A stretch of 64,000 bases of DNA from Pseudobdellovibrionaceae bacterium (GTDB taxonomy: Bacteria > Bdellovibrionota > Bdellovibrionia > Bdellovibrionales > UBA1609), in NCBI GenBank assembly GCA_020635055.1, contig JACKAN010000016.1:1-64000 (forward strand), given 5' to 3'. This document shows, one piece after another, positions 1 to 8,818 of this stretch. The translations under genes and the position numbers were made by a program. The notes under the pieces are model-generated. The model was not told the origin of the DNA and did no database searches. It saw only the letters and a program-made list of their open reading frames with translations. Positions within the stretch are counted from its first letter, which is position 1, and each line of letters opens with the position of its first letter.

Positions 1-96
1 TGACACGAGTTTTTCCAATTGAATTCTCTCAGCAGGAGTATATTTCTCCCAGAGGGATTGACTTAACAAACCTTTTTTGATTTTTTTTCGAGAATT
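1..96 (-). CDS. possible partial CDS running off the left edge
   Basis: On the minus strand a frame opens after a TAG at 97-99 and stays open to the window edge. It reads about 31 residues with a sensible composition (basic start, then a stretch containing SLWEKYTPAER). No ATG or convincing ribosome binding site precedes it, so it could be the start of a gene from an alternative codon, a gene fragment, or chance. No family is recognisable. Confidence 0.2.
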
Positions 97-103
97 CTAT
101 GCA

Positions 104-560
104 TTAGTTTAAAGAATAAATTTCTACAAATGCTTTTTTATCTCCTTTAGAAATACTTTCTGAATCTATCTGACAAAAACCATTAATTGATTTTTTAAGT
201 TTATATTTTTTACCATAAGAAAACTTGCCATTTTCTTTCACATGGAAATCCAATTGAGATGGAAATCCATCTTTGTAAGTTGCTTCAAAATTGTATTTTT
301 ATTCATTTATTTCAATTTCAAATTTCAAATTTCACAACAGAATCAGCTTTATTTTTAACATTCTCATAGTTTAAAACTGTAATTCTACTGTCTTTGCGAT
401 CAGGTTCAAATTTACCTTTTTATAGTTGTGCTTCATCTAAGAGTTTTGGATATTGTATAAAAGAGTTTGAATATTCATTTAGAAAATATAAATAACAACC
501 TTCCCATTTATTGTCTTGTAATAGAATAGAATGTAAAACTATAAGTAGTTTGATATTCAT
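104..560 (-). pseudogene. decayed hypothetical gene
   Basis: Starting at the ATG complementary to 558-560, the minus strand reads 46 codons to a TAA, then continues in the same frame with coding-like sequence, then needs a frame change and passes another TAA. It ends with a well-formed segment (ATYKDGFPSQLDFHVKENG, then KSINGFCQIDSE) and a stop at 104-106. The downstream part looks like a small secreted or lipoprotein-type domain, but I do not recognise the family. At least two stops and one frameshift separate the pieces, so it is most likely a dead gene. The 187 bases between it and the next gene hold only a short imperfect hairpin. Confidence 0.5.
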
Positions 561-747
561 TTTTTTTATTTTACTTTAAATATTTTTTTTCAAACAAGTC
601 TTATATAGAATCTATATCCATGCTGCTTACTCCTTCAAGGTGAGTTAATCACCCTAGTATAGGTTAAGCAGTTACACAATTTAGATTACAGGCTCAAAAT
701 CATCTACAATTATTTATTGCTCAAATCTTGAAATGATTCCTTAATAC

Positions 748-1707
748 TTAATTACCACCATAATCAATATTAACACACCTACAGTTGGTACTAACAACAT
801 AGTAGCTTCCGTTCTGACATTGCAATAAAGTGCTGTTCCCAGAACAGCTATTGCCAGTTCCTTCATAATAAGGACACGATTTTATGTTTAAAGCATAACC
901 ATCAATTTCAGCACCAAGATTTGTGACTTCCACTCCAGCTTTCCTCTGCATAAGAGCTTCTGGAACTAAATTTCTAAAGTCATAAGTATTTTTTGTTGTA
1001 TCAAACTGCGGACCAAATTTTCCTGAATTACAATTTCTTCGTTCTGGATTAACTATCAATTGAGCCCGTCGACTGGTTAGAATATTTCCTTCTGAGTCTT
1101 CCACAGTGGCGTAGTAAGATCCAGCATCTGTGGCTGTTGCACTGGCTTTTGAAAAAAAGGTGGAAGAATTATCTAACTGAATTGTGTTTCCCGTTGGAGT
1201 GATCTTGTACCATTTGTAAACTAGGGGCATTTTTCCAACGGCTACAAACTTAAATGCAAAAGGCAAATTAATTTCCACTTGCTGATCTAAAGGTTCATTG
1301 ATTTTACTAAAGTAACTAGTCGATCCACCTGGGCTATTATACTTAATATTATTACTCGAACGCGTTTCGCTTCCTGAACTTGAATTTGGCCTTGTACCCT
1401 CTACAAAACCACCTGCACTACCTGTACCAGAACTACTGCCATTAGAGCTACCACCACCGCCCTGAGTGTTAGATATGGGTGTCCCACCATTGGATCTAGA
1501 ATTATTATTTTCTTGATTTCCATTGTTTTGACTTCCGTTGGAATTAGAATCCTGTTGTTCATTGCCTACTGTTGAAGAAGCACTGTTCTGAGATTTACAG
1601 TCTTCACTCTCGCCCTTACACTCTACAGATGAAGGGTTAAATGGATTGCTATCACAGCCCAAAGAAAGAAAGCTTAAAATTATAGAAATTAGGAAAGCGT
1701 ATTTCAA
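748..1707 (-). CDS. Ig-domain lipoprotein, paralogue A
   Basis: Predicted surface or periplasmic lipoprotein of 319 residues. The signal peptide ends in a lipobox LSLGC with the lipidated Cys at residue 18. Residues about 20-130 are a low-complexity Ser/Asn/Gly/Gln tether. Residues about 135-222 look like an I-set immunoglobulin-like domain: a YKWYK strand-C tryptophan, the DAGSYYATV motif typical of strand F, and a closing RRAQLIV strand. The C-terminal 95 residues form a Cys-rich module (CNSGKFGP, later several Cys and a CRC motif). Two paralogues with the same architecture lie at 2957-3916 and 3913-4953. Ig modules on lipoproteins usually mediate binding; the ligand here is unknown. A FliA-like promoter lies about 50 bases upstream. 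Confidence 0.85.
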   Translation of the reverse strand: MKYAFLISIILSFLSLGCDSNPFNPSSVECKGESEDCKSQNSASSTVGNEQQDSNSNGSQNNGNQENNNSRSNGGTPISNTQGGGGSSNGSSSGTGSAGGFVEGTRPNSSSGSETRSSNNIKYNSPGGSTSYFSKINEPLDQQVEINLPFAFKFVAVGKMPLVYKWYKITPTGNTIQLDNSSTFFSKASATATDAGSYYATVEDSEGNILTSRRAQLIVNPERRNCNSGKFGPQFDTTKNTYDFRNLVPEALMQRKAGVEVTNLGAEIDGYALNIKSCPYYEGTGNSCSGNSTLLQCQNGSYYVVSTNCRCVNIDYGGN

Positions 1708-1759
1708 TATATACCTCTAATTATATATGTAGCAAAATGGGGGCCTATCTATAGAGAAT

Positions 1760-1786
1760 TTATCGGTATTTTATTGCTTGAACTCA
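1760..1786 (-). promoter_or_regulatory. FliA (sigma-28)-like promoter for lipoprotein A
   Basis: The minus strand shows TGAGTTCA, 11 bases, then ACCGATAA. The -10 box matches the flagellar-sigma consensus GCCGATAA at 7 of 8 positions; the -35 match to TAAAGTTT is weak. The box lies 52 bases before the start codon. A very similar element, with the same 11-base spacing, precedes the paralogous pair at 3913-4953. Confidence 0.5.
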
Positions 1787-1869
1787 ATGATTTGCCTATT
1801 AGTTCAACGTATTATAATGATACATTTAAATTGATAAAATAAAAATGCAGAATCAAAGAGGTAAGTAAA

Positions 1870-2865
1870 TTGAAAGTTTTGGTGGTCAAATTTGGGGGCA
1901 GTTGCTTAGCCACTCCAGAAAAAATAAAAAAACGAGCTGAACTAATTAAATCTTATCGCGACCAAGGCCAATCAGTTATTGTTGTTGTGAGCGCTATGGG
2001 ACATCAAACCAACGAATTAGTTAAACTGGCTTATCAGGTTTCCCCAACCCCACATCGCCGAGAATTAGACATGTTGTTAACTACCGGTGAACGCATTTCG
2101 ATGGCATTAGTGAGTATGGTTTTAAATGATTTAGGATGTCCCGCCATTAGTTTTACTGGCAGTCAGGCCGGAATTTTTACCGAAGAAGAACATAACAACG
2201 CCAAAATCAAAGAGCTTAAACCCATTCGTGTTGAAGAGGAATTAAAAAAAGGCAAAGTAGTTATCGTTGCTGGTTTTCAAGGCGTGAATCCACAAAGCAA
2301 AGAAATTACTACTCTCGGACGTGGAGGTTCAGATACAACAGCCCTGGCTTTTGCCAAATATTTTCATGGAAACTGTTATATTTTTAAAGATGTTTTGGGT
2401 GTTTGCAATGCTGATCCCTTGATTTTTAATAGAGCCAAAACCTTTAGCCATTTGTCTCATGAACAATTGATTGAGTTGTGTCGCTCTGGATCTCGAATCT
2501 TACATTTAAGAGCTGCAGAGTTGGCTAAAGAGTGGCAAGTCAGCTTTCAAGTTGTTTCTGCTGATCAACCTTCTATTTACACTAAAATATCTCAACTCCC
2601 CAACACCCATTTTAAAGCCATTACCCAAGCTAATAATGTTACCTTAATTAATGCTGCCATAGATTTTGCGTTGATTAAAAGTACAAGGCTCAGTGCTCCT
2701 CAGGTTTTTAATTATGAAAACAAGATTTACTTTTGGGGAGACTTAGAAATTATTAAACCTATCCATATGCGGTTGCAAGAACAGGGTATAGGCTTTTTAA
2801 AAGGTTTAAGCTTTTATATGAAAGCAAACGATCCATCGACCATTGTATCGGATTTTTTGCACTGA
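1870..2865 (+). CDS. aspartate kinase, short form
   Basis: Amino-acid kinase of 331 residues that would phosphorylate aspartate at the head of the lysine/threonine/methionine pathway. Visible motifs: KFGGS at 7-11, TTGER at 71-75, the FTGSQAGIFT segment at 95-104, the TLGRGGSDTTA ATP-site motif at 148-158 and DVLGVCNADP at 174-183. Usual aspartate kinases are about 400 residues with two ACT domains; here only about 90 residues follow the kinase domain, so the regulatory part is reduced to a single degenerate ACT-like piece and feedback control may be altered. The start is TTG with an AGAGGTAA ribosome binding site. It sits alone between minus-strand lipoprotein genes. The 160-base leader shows no lysine riboswitch pattern. 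Confidence 0.88.
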   Translation: MKVLVVKFGGSCLATPEKIKKRAELIKSYRDQGQSVIVVVSAMGHQTNELVKLAYQVSPTPHRRELDMLLTTGERISMALVSMVLNDLGCPAISFTGSQAGIFTEEEHNNAKIKELKPIRVEEELKKGKVVIVAGFQGVNPQSKEITTLGRGGSDTTALAFAKYFHGNCYIFKDVLGVCNADPLIFNRAKTFSHLSHEQLIELCRSGSRILHLRAAELAKEWQVSFQVVSADQPSIYTKISQLPNTHFKAITQANNVTLINAAIDFALIKSTRLSAPQVFNYENKIYFWGDLEIIKPIHMRLQEQGIGFLKGLSFYMKANDPSTIVSDFLH

Positions 2866-2956
2866 GGAGGAATCTAAAAAAATGAAATTATTAAAAACTT
2901 AAAACATAGATTTTCTTTAATAAAATGAAATGGCTAGTTGATTCTATTTTGTATCC

Positions 2957-3916
2957 TCAACCACCCAAATCTTGATTACAAATGCATTGACCAAAAAGTT
3001 TAATATATTTTTCATTGCTACATTGATAAACTAAAGTTCCAGAGCAATTCTGATAAAAGCTAGTGATAAGACTACAATTAATTTCTAAAGTGTGTGTGCT
3101 TTTTGTCGCATTTACATTAGCGCTCAAATGTCTGTAACCCGCTGGCATCCTACTTTCGTGAACTAGTTGTTCAAAATCATAACCATTGGAGGGTCCATAA
3201 CTTCCACCAGGGCATGGCTTGTTAGAAGGTCGAACTTTTAATTCAACTGTTTTACTGGTTAACATATTGCCATCGGCATCGGTAACTGTAGCAAAATATT
3301 TGCCTTGGTCATTTGTGGAAGCTGCCACTTTTGCAAAAACCGTGGAATCTGTTCCTACAACTTTCCTACCTGCAGTGCTTTCTTTGTACCAAATATACTT
3401 TAAAGGAAACCTTCCAATAGCCACAAATTGCAGGGCGAAGGGTTTTCCCTCATGTGTAAAAACAGGTTCGGGTTCGGTCATTTTAGAAAAATAATAAAAC
3501 CCACTGCCATCATAATCACTATAAGCTAAAGTTCTATTTTTAGAGTCATTAGTAGACCCTTGATCTAAGGCACCGCCAGCTGTTGCAATTCCCCCAGCAG
3601 GACCACTATTAAATCGACTCGCTGAACTACCACTGTTTCCGCCTGAAAAACCAAAACTTCCTCCAGTTGATGACCCATTGCTGTTCTTGTCTGGATCTTT
3701 ATTAGTGATTGGATCGTATTGAATATAATTAATTGAAGAAGGGTCATGTTCGGAGTCGGAATAATTATTTTGATCTTCATTACCTATTAGTTGATCAAAG
3801 TCTTCTCCACAGGCATTTAAAAAATAAGCTACCATAAAGCCCGAAAGAGACCAATAAATGGCTTTTCTAATAGAAATAGTTAATTTTAATTTTTTTCTCT
3901 TCATATGAATACTCAA
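2957..3916 (-). CDS. Ig-domain lipoprotein, paralogue B
   Basis: Paralogue of the genes at 748-1707 and 3913-4953, 319 residues. A basic N-terminus precedes a hydrophobic segment and a lipobox FLNAC (Cys at residue 36), then a Gly/Ser/Asn-rich tether, an Ig-like domain (YIWYKES, DQGKYFATV, then SKTVELKV) and the Cys-rich C-terminal module (PCPGGSYGP to QCICNQDLGG). Its start codon overlaps the stop of paralogue C by four bases (ATGA), so the two are translationally coupled in the order C then B. Sequence identity to A and C is moderate and concentrated in the Ig and C-terminal modules, suggesting old duplications. Function is not known; a binding or adhesion role is inferred from domain type only. 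Confidence 0.85.
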   Translation of the reverse strand: MSIHMKRKKLKLTISIRKAIYWSLSGFMVAYFLNACGEDFDQLIGNEDQNNYSDSEHDPSSINYIQYDPITNKDPDKNSNGSSTGGSFGFSGGNSGSSASRFNSGPAGGIATAGGALDQGSTNDSKNRTLAYSDYDGSGFYYFSKMTEPEPVFTHEGKPFALQFVAIGRFPLKYIWYKESTAGRKVVGTDSTVFAKVAASTNDQGKYFATVTDADGNMLTSKTVELKVRPSNKPCPGGSYGPSNGYDFEQLVHESRMPAGYRHLSANVNATKSTHTLEINCSLITSFYQNCSGTLVYQCSNEKYIKLFGQCICNQDLGG

Positions 3917-4953
3917 TTTCCACCAGCCTCAAACTGCTCGCAGTCACAAGAATTTTCAATCATTTTAAATTTACCATTTTGACATTGATATTTTACATGA
4001 CCTAAAAGTCTACCATTACACCAAAAGTAAAAACCTTTGGTAACAGCAAAATTGCAAGTCATAATATGAAATTCAGAATCACTGGTAGGACTTATTTTTT
4101 GAATGGCATAACTTTCTCTAGGACCTAAATATGGTTTATCATATAGAAAGTTCCAATCCAGCTGACCACTTCTATCCATTTTATATCTAGGAGCATACTC
4201 ACCGGAATCACAAGCATTTCTTCCTGCGACAACATGCAGTTTAGCTTCGCGGCTTTTTATCTTATTGCCTTTACCATCGGTAACGACGACATAGTAAATA
4301 CCTTGATGTGAAAAATTAGCATTGAATTCATAAAAAACAGGTTGGTTTGTACCTATCTTTACATCAGAACCAGAAGTTTTTTTATACCACTCATATTTTA
4401 AAGGGTAGGCTCCAGAAACAACAAACTGTAAAGAGAAAAGAGTTTCTGTTTCTACAACTTTATCCACAAGTTGATCAACGATAATAAAATTCTCAGTATA
4501 AATATTCTGCTCTTCATTATTACTATTTGAGTTGCTTTCTCCAGTATTACCGCTGGTATTGAGCCCAAATCCCCCCGTTTGCGTGGATGCTCCATTAGAA
4601 GAAGTGCTATTAGAAGTTGTACCAGCACCGGAACCCATACCGATGGCTGTGGGTGCACGGTTATTTGAATCAACGCCGGAAGAGCTGGAGCCCGTTGAGC
4701 CAGAAGAACTTGAACTCCCAGAGTTAGAACCTATGGCATTAGTATTATTATTTGAAATACTACTGGAATTCCCCTCTGCAGAGCTAGTTACATTCTTACT
4801 CTTATCACAATTACCATCTTTACAAGGGTCATTAAAAGAGTCAGCACATGCTGTTAATAGCAAGAGCATAGTTGTTGAAATGCTAAGCATTTTTAAAAAT
4901 TTGAAGAGTTCTATCTGCATTATTTTGATTCCCATCCCCATATATATTAACAA
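3913..4953 (-). CDS. Ig-domain lipoprotein, paralogue C
   Basis: First gene of a two-gene unit with paralogue B. 346 residues; lipobox LLTAC with Cys at residue 36 if the first Met is used. An internal Met about 11 residues in is an equally plausible start, since no clear Shine-Dalgarno separates them. The tether (about residues 45-150) is dominated by Ser, Asn, Gly and Thr. The Ig-like domain carries YEWYKK, HQGIYYVVV and SREAKLHV. The C-terminal module begins ACDSGEYAP and ends with a CDCEQF motif. The tether is the most divergent part between the three paralogues in sequence and length, as expected for a spacer that only has to be flexible. A FliA-like promoter lies upstream. Confidence 0.85.
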   Translation of the reverse strand: MLIYMGMGIKIMQIELFKFLKMLSISTTMLLLLTACADSFNDPCKDGNCDKSKNVTSSAEGNSSSISNNNTNAIGSNSGSSSSSGSTGSSSSGVDSNNRAPTAIGMGSGAGTTSNSTSSNGASTQTGGFGLNTSGNTGESNSNSNNEEQNIYTENFIIVDQLVDKVVETETLFSLQFVVSGAYPLKYEWYKKTSGSDVKIGTNQPVFYEFNANFSHQGIYYVVVTDGKGNKIKSREAKLHVVAGRNACDSGEYAPRYKMDRSGQLDWNFLYDKPYLGPRESYAIQKISPTSDSEFHIMTCNFAVTKGFYFWCNGRLLGHVKYQCQNGKFKMIENSCDCEQFEAGGN

Positions 4954-4982
4954 AGCAAAGTGGGTACCACTTGTATTGCTAA

Positions 4983-5009
4983 TTATCGGATTTTCCGAGA
5001 ATTTACTTA
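4983..5009 (-). promoter_or_regulatory. FliA-like promoter for the lipoprotein C-B unit
   Basis: Minus strand TAAGTAAA, 11 bases, TCCGATAA, about 30 bases upstream of the first Met of paralogue C. The spacing equals that of the element before paralogue A, and both share T-R-A-G-T in the -35 region and CCGATAA in the -10 region. Confidence 0.5.
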
Positions 5010-5240
5010 GACATATGTCACTAATGTAGACGTCTCAAATCGATGCACTTGCACAACACACTTGCACATGCATGCGACTTGCGCTTGCATGGCTAAAATC
5101 TTCTCTTGAAGTGCTACGAAAAAAAGCTAAACAATGTTCTACTGGACATGGCATTACCCGCTAGAAACCTTGCCAAACTCAGCTTACAATGATAGCTAGC
5201 GTTCCATATATATACGAACTTTAAGAGAGGAGTTATAGAA

Positions 5241-6203
5241 ATGAATCAATCGCCTGAAGCAAAAAAAGCATGGGAAACTATACCAAAAAATATCAGATTG
5301 AAGCTCCTCAATAATGTTTGGTGTACTAATTGCTCAGATATGAATGGTGTAGGTAATGCAACAATGAGTGTAGATAAAGGAAATCTCGTTATCAGAGGAA
5401 GCTGTACTTCTTGTGGTGGAGATGTAGTACGACTTGTTGAAGGAGAAAACCTTATCGAAAAACCATCTAAAAAACTATCATCTAGTATAGAGACTGATTA
5501 TGTTCAACCAGATATCTCAAAACTTGCAAAATTCCGAGATGGCACTAAAGCCGAAATGCAAATCAAAAACTTAGAAAACTTAAACCTTAAAAGCTTTGGT
5601 TACTGGAATCCAAAAGATGAATTTTATTTAAATGAAGAAGGCGCAGAACTATCTTATCCTTATGACAAAATACTAGATTTTGGAAAACGCCCAGCATGGG
5701 AGATAGAGAATATTCTTCCAGATAATAACTCTGAAGAATTTGACTGCCCAATTGGTATTGGCATAGATATACTAGAGTCAGGTGATTGGACTGGAGCTAT
5801 ACGCCACATGAAAGGGCTAATAAAGAAGGATGGGAGATGCTTGGATGCGTACGCGCATCTGGGTAACTGGTACTTTGAGTATGGTGAGCCTCATGAACTG
5901 AATACTGCAAAGAATTTTTATAAAACTGGAGTCGCAATTGGACTTAAATCAATTGGAAACAAAATCAATGATGTATTTCCCTGGGGATTAATAGATAATC
6001 GCCCTTTCTTCCGTTGCCTTAATGGTTTAGGGCTGTGTTTTTATAGACAAAGGAATCCCACCGATGCCTTATCAATATTTACAAAGATGATATGGCTAAA
6101 CCCTAACGATAATCAGGGCGCAAGAATGTTAATAGATAACATAATCGACGGCTTGTCCTGGGAGCAAATTCAGGCACAAGAAGAAAACGAACTACAGTAC
6201 TAA
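5241..6203 (+). CDS. zinc-ribbon and TPR-like protein upstream of recD2
   Basis: Cytoplasmic protein of 320 residues without a signal peptide; I do not recognise the family. Residues 26-60 hold two CxxC knuckles (C28/C31 and C55/C58) spaced like a treble-clef or zinc-ribbon fold. After a variable middle, residues about 170-315 look like helical TPR-type repeats: GDWTGAIRHMKGLI, LDAYAHLGNWYFEYG and RNPTDALSIFTKMIWLNPND. The start has a strong AGAGAGGAG ribosome binding site. recD2 begins 23 bases after the stop, so the two are probably one transcript. Zinc ribbon plus TPR suggests a nucleic-acid or protein adaptor; a role with RecD2 is inference from adjacency. The 210 bases upstream hold a short direct repeat (CACTTGCACA at about 5046 and 5061) and no other gene. 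Confidence 0.75.
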   Translation: MNQSPEAKKAWETIPKNIRLKLLNNVWCTNCSDMNGVGNATMSVDKGNLVIRGSCTSCGGDVVRLVEGENLIEKPSKKLSSSIETDYVQPDISKLAKFRDGTKAEMQIKNLENLNLKSFGYWNPKDEFYLNEEGAELSYPYDKILDFGKRPAWEIENILPDNNSEEFDCPIGIGIDILESGDWTGAIRHMKGLIKKDGRCLDAYAHLGNWYFEYGEPHELNTAKNFYKTGVAIGLKSIGNKINDVFPWGLIDNRPFFRCLNGLGLCFYRQRNPTDALSIFTKMIWLNPNDNQGARMLIDNIIDGLSWEQIQAQEENELQY

Positions 6204-6226
6204 TAACGGTAATATATTAGGTAATA

Positions 6227-8758
6227 ATGTCAACTTTTGTGCAACAAGAGAAACTTACAGGAGTTGTGGAGAGAGTCACCTTTCATAGTGTTGAAACGGG
6301 ATGGTCCGTTCTTAAAGTTACGCCTTTTAATGATCCCGCCAAGCTAGTGACAGTTTTAATTCATCAGGCTAAGGTATTTGCCGGAGCCAGCATGGAGTTT
6401 CATGGCAATTGGACTGTTCACCAAAAATTTGGCGATCAGTTTAAGGCGATTAAAGTTATTGAACGAAAACCTGCGTCTGCTGCTGCATTAGAAAAATATC
6501 TAGGGTCTGGTCTCATTAAGGGTGTTGGGCCAAAGACCGCTAAAAAAATAGTTAAGTATTTCGGTGATAGAACACTCGAAGTCTTTGAAGACTCTATTCA
6601 TGAGCTTCTTGGAGTTCCAAGTATTGCTGAAAAAAAATTATCTATAATTAAGTCATCTTGGGAGGAGCATAAGTCTATCCGAAATGTTATGATGTTCTTA
6701 CAATCACATGGAGTTAGTACACTTTTTGCTGTAAAAATATTTAAAAAGTATGGAGATAAAGCCATTGAGCTTGTTTCTGAAAACCCTTACTGCTTAGCAA
6801 AAGACATTTATGGTATTGGGTTTTTCTCTGCCGATCGAATAGCACTTAGTATGGGCTTTAAAAAGGATGGTGAAGAGCGAGTTCAGGCCGGCATAAAGCA
6901 TATTCTTGCAAGTAGCCGTGATGAAGGTCACTGTTACTTAATAAAAGATCAGATTCTTAAAGGCACACTAGAGCTGTTAGAGTTACAAGAAGAGGGACTG
7001 ATCACCCATTCTCTAGAATCTCTTCTGGTTGCAAATGAAATAATGAAACGCTGTTTACTTAAAGACGATGATATTGTTGACTGTTTCTACTCAAAAACTC
7101 TGTACTGGGATGAAGATTACGTTGTTAAGAAAATACAACAAATTATCAAAAAGCCAATTTTAATTGATGTGAATAGAACTGAGAATTGGATAAAAAGGTA
7201 TTGCGACAAATTTGATATTTCATTAAGTGATGAACAAGGAAAAAGTATAATAAACATTGTACAGAATTCTTTTTCTATCCTAACTGGTGGTCCTGGCTGT
7301 GGTAAAACTACAACCACAAAGGTACTTGTTAAGCTTCTACAAGCTATGAATAAAAAAATAGTTTTAGCTGCTCCAACAGGAAGAGCCGCACAAAGAATGA
7401 CGGAAGTTATTGGAAAAGAAGCAAAAACTATTCACCGACTTCTAGAATGGGAGCCCCAGAAGGGTGGTTTTAAAAAAGGAGAAGAAGAGCCTCTTAAAGC
7501 CAATTTTCTAATCGTAGACGAATGCTCAATGCTTGATATCAGTTTGGCAGCTTCACTACTAAAAGCGACTTCAGATGACTGCCAAATACTCTTTATTGGT
7601 GATCCGGACCAACTTCCTTCTGTAGGTGCAGGAGCTGTTCTCCATGATTTGTTATTGTGTCCAACGGTTCCTCATTTCAGGCTCACTAAGGTTTTCAGAC
7701 AAGCTCAAGAATCATTAATTATTAAATATGCCCATCAAATAAATAAAGGAGCCATACCTAGAATAACATCTCCGTTAGCTGAGCCTAATGTTTGGAATAA
7801 ACCCGTTGATTGTATATTTATAGACTCAGAAGAGGCTACCCAGGAACAGTTAAAATTTATCAGTCGTGCAAAAAAAGTAATTTCACAGACTTTAGAGGAT
7901 GGGCAATCACATTACTTACAAACTGGGGAAAACCTCACTGGTCAGATGAATAAAATAGATGGAGAAATTCAAATTGAAGAACTTTTTATACCAAAAGTTG
8001 AGGATAGTGAAAATATTAATGCCCCAATATTTACAATTCCTGAAAAATTCAAACATGTAAACTTAGAGCAGTTAGCGAAAACTTCAACCCAAATTGATAA
8101 TCTAAAAGAAGTTTTAAAACAAATCCACCCTTGGTCTTCTCTTAACTATGGGCTCACCGCCTCTGATTCTATACTTAGATTGTACACCCATTCAATAAAG
8201 AAGAAATTAGGTAAAAAATGTGAGATTCAAATCCTTACGCCTCAAGTCCGAGGAAGCCTGGGTACAGTCATCCTAAATAATTTAATCCAAGAAAAAGTAA
8301 ATCCTATTAAAGAGGGCAATATACAAATCAAAATTGGTGACCGAATGTTTCGAGTCAAGGATAGAGTCATTCAAACAAGAAATAATTATGATCTTAACGT
8401 TTTCAATGGTGATATCGGAACAATTGTAAAAATTGATCCAGAAGACTATAGTTCCGAAGTTAGTTTTGGCGGTCAAAATAGAATAGTAATTTATAAGAAG
8501 GAAGATTTAACAGAATTAAATTTAGCTTATGCTATTACCATTCATAAATCTCAGGGTAGTGAGTTTGAAGCAGTAATAATTCCCGTATCTACACAACACT
8601 TTAAAATGCTATTTAGAAATCTTATTTATACTGGTTTGACTAGAGCCAAGAAACTAGTGGTATTTGTTGGTAGCCGTAAGGCCTTGGCCTTGGAAATTAA
8701 AAGTATAGACAATCGCAAGAGGCAAACAGCAGTTGAGTATCTTCTATCTAAAAATTAG
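6227..8758 (+). CDS. recD2: RecD2-type ATP-dependent DNA helicase
   Basis: Superfamily 1B 5'-3' DNA helicase of the RecD2/TraA type, 843 residues, somewhat longer than the usual 720-820. The N-terminal part has the OB-like and helix-hairpin-helix region (GSGLIKGVGPKTAKKIVKYFG near 90-110). Walker A GGPGCGKT is at 354-361, Walker B DE at 431-432, GDPDQLPSVGAGAVLHDLL follows, and the C-terminal motifs are AITIHKSQGSEF and YTGLTRAKK. A poorly conserved stretch of roughly 130 residues (about 510-650), rich in charged residues, separates motif III from the C-terminal helicase lobe and accounts for the extra length. RecD2 enzymes act in DNA repair and replication-fork restart without RecBC; no recB or recC is seen nearby. 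It follows the zinc-ribbon/TPR gene by 23 bases. Confidence 0.95.
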   Translation: MSTFVQQEKLTGVVERVTFHSVETGWSVLKVTPFNDPAKLVTVLIHQAKVFAGASMEFHGNWTVHQKFGDQFKAIKVIERKPASAAALEKYLGSGLIKGVGPKTAKKIVKYFGDRTLEVFEDSIHELLGVPSIAEKKLSIIKSSWEEHKSIRNVMMFLQSHGVSTLFAVKIFKKYGDKAIELVSENPYCLAKDIYGIGFFSADRIALSMGFKKDGEERVQAGIKHILASSRDEGHCYLIKDQILKGTLELLELQEEGLITHSLESLLVANEIMKRCLLKDDDIVDCFYSKTLYWDEDYVVKKIQQIIKKPILIDVNRTENWIKRYCDKFDISLSDEQGKSIINIVQNSFSILTGGPGCGKTTTTKVLVKLLQAMNKKIVLAAPTGRAAQRMTEVIGKEAKTIHRLLEWEPQKGGFKKGEEEPLKANFLIVDECSMLDISLAASLLKATSDDCQILFIGDPDQLPSVGAGAVLHDLLLCPTVPHFRLTKVFRQAQESLIIKYAHQINKGAIPRITSPLAEPNVWNKPVDCIFIDSEEATQEQLKFISRAKKVISQTLEDGQSHYLQTGENLTGQMNKIDGEIQIEELFIPKVEDSENINAPIFTIPEKFKHVNLEQLAKTSTQIDNLKEVLKQIHPWSSLNYGLTASDSILRLYTHSIKKKLGKKCEIQILTPQVRGSLGTVILNNLIQEKVNPIKEGNIQIKIGDRMFRVKDRVIQTRNNYDLNVFNGDIGTIVKIDPEDYSSEVSFGGQNRIVIYKKEDLTELNLAYAITIHKSQGSEFEAVIIPVSTQHFKMLFRNLIYTGLTRAKKLVVFVGSRKALALEIKSIDNRKRQTAVEYLLSKN

Positions 8759-8818
8759 GTCCACCAGCAGACTTCAAAAGGGACGGCATTGGTCTTTTAT
8801 TTGCAACTATGAATTGCT

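Noticed and set aside
620..680. Possible small tRNA-like or hairpin RNA (CTGCTTA ... TTAAGCAG and GGTGA-GTTAA-TCACC)
   Set aside because: Stems are short and no cloverleaf or promoter fits; most likely chance.
1710..1869. Lysine riboswitch before the aspartate kinase
   Set aside because: Leader is short and shows no conserved riboswitch core; the FliA-like promoter on the other strand occupies it.
4532..5029. 165-codon plus-strand frame rich in Pro, Leu and Glu
   Set aside because: It is the antisense of the Ser/Asn/Gly tether of lipoprotein C; repetitive codons keep the opposite strand open.
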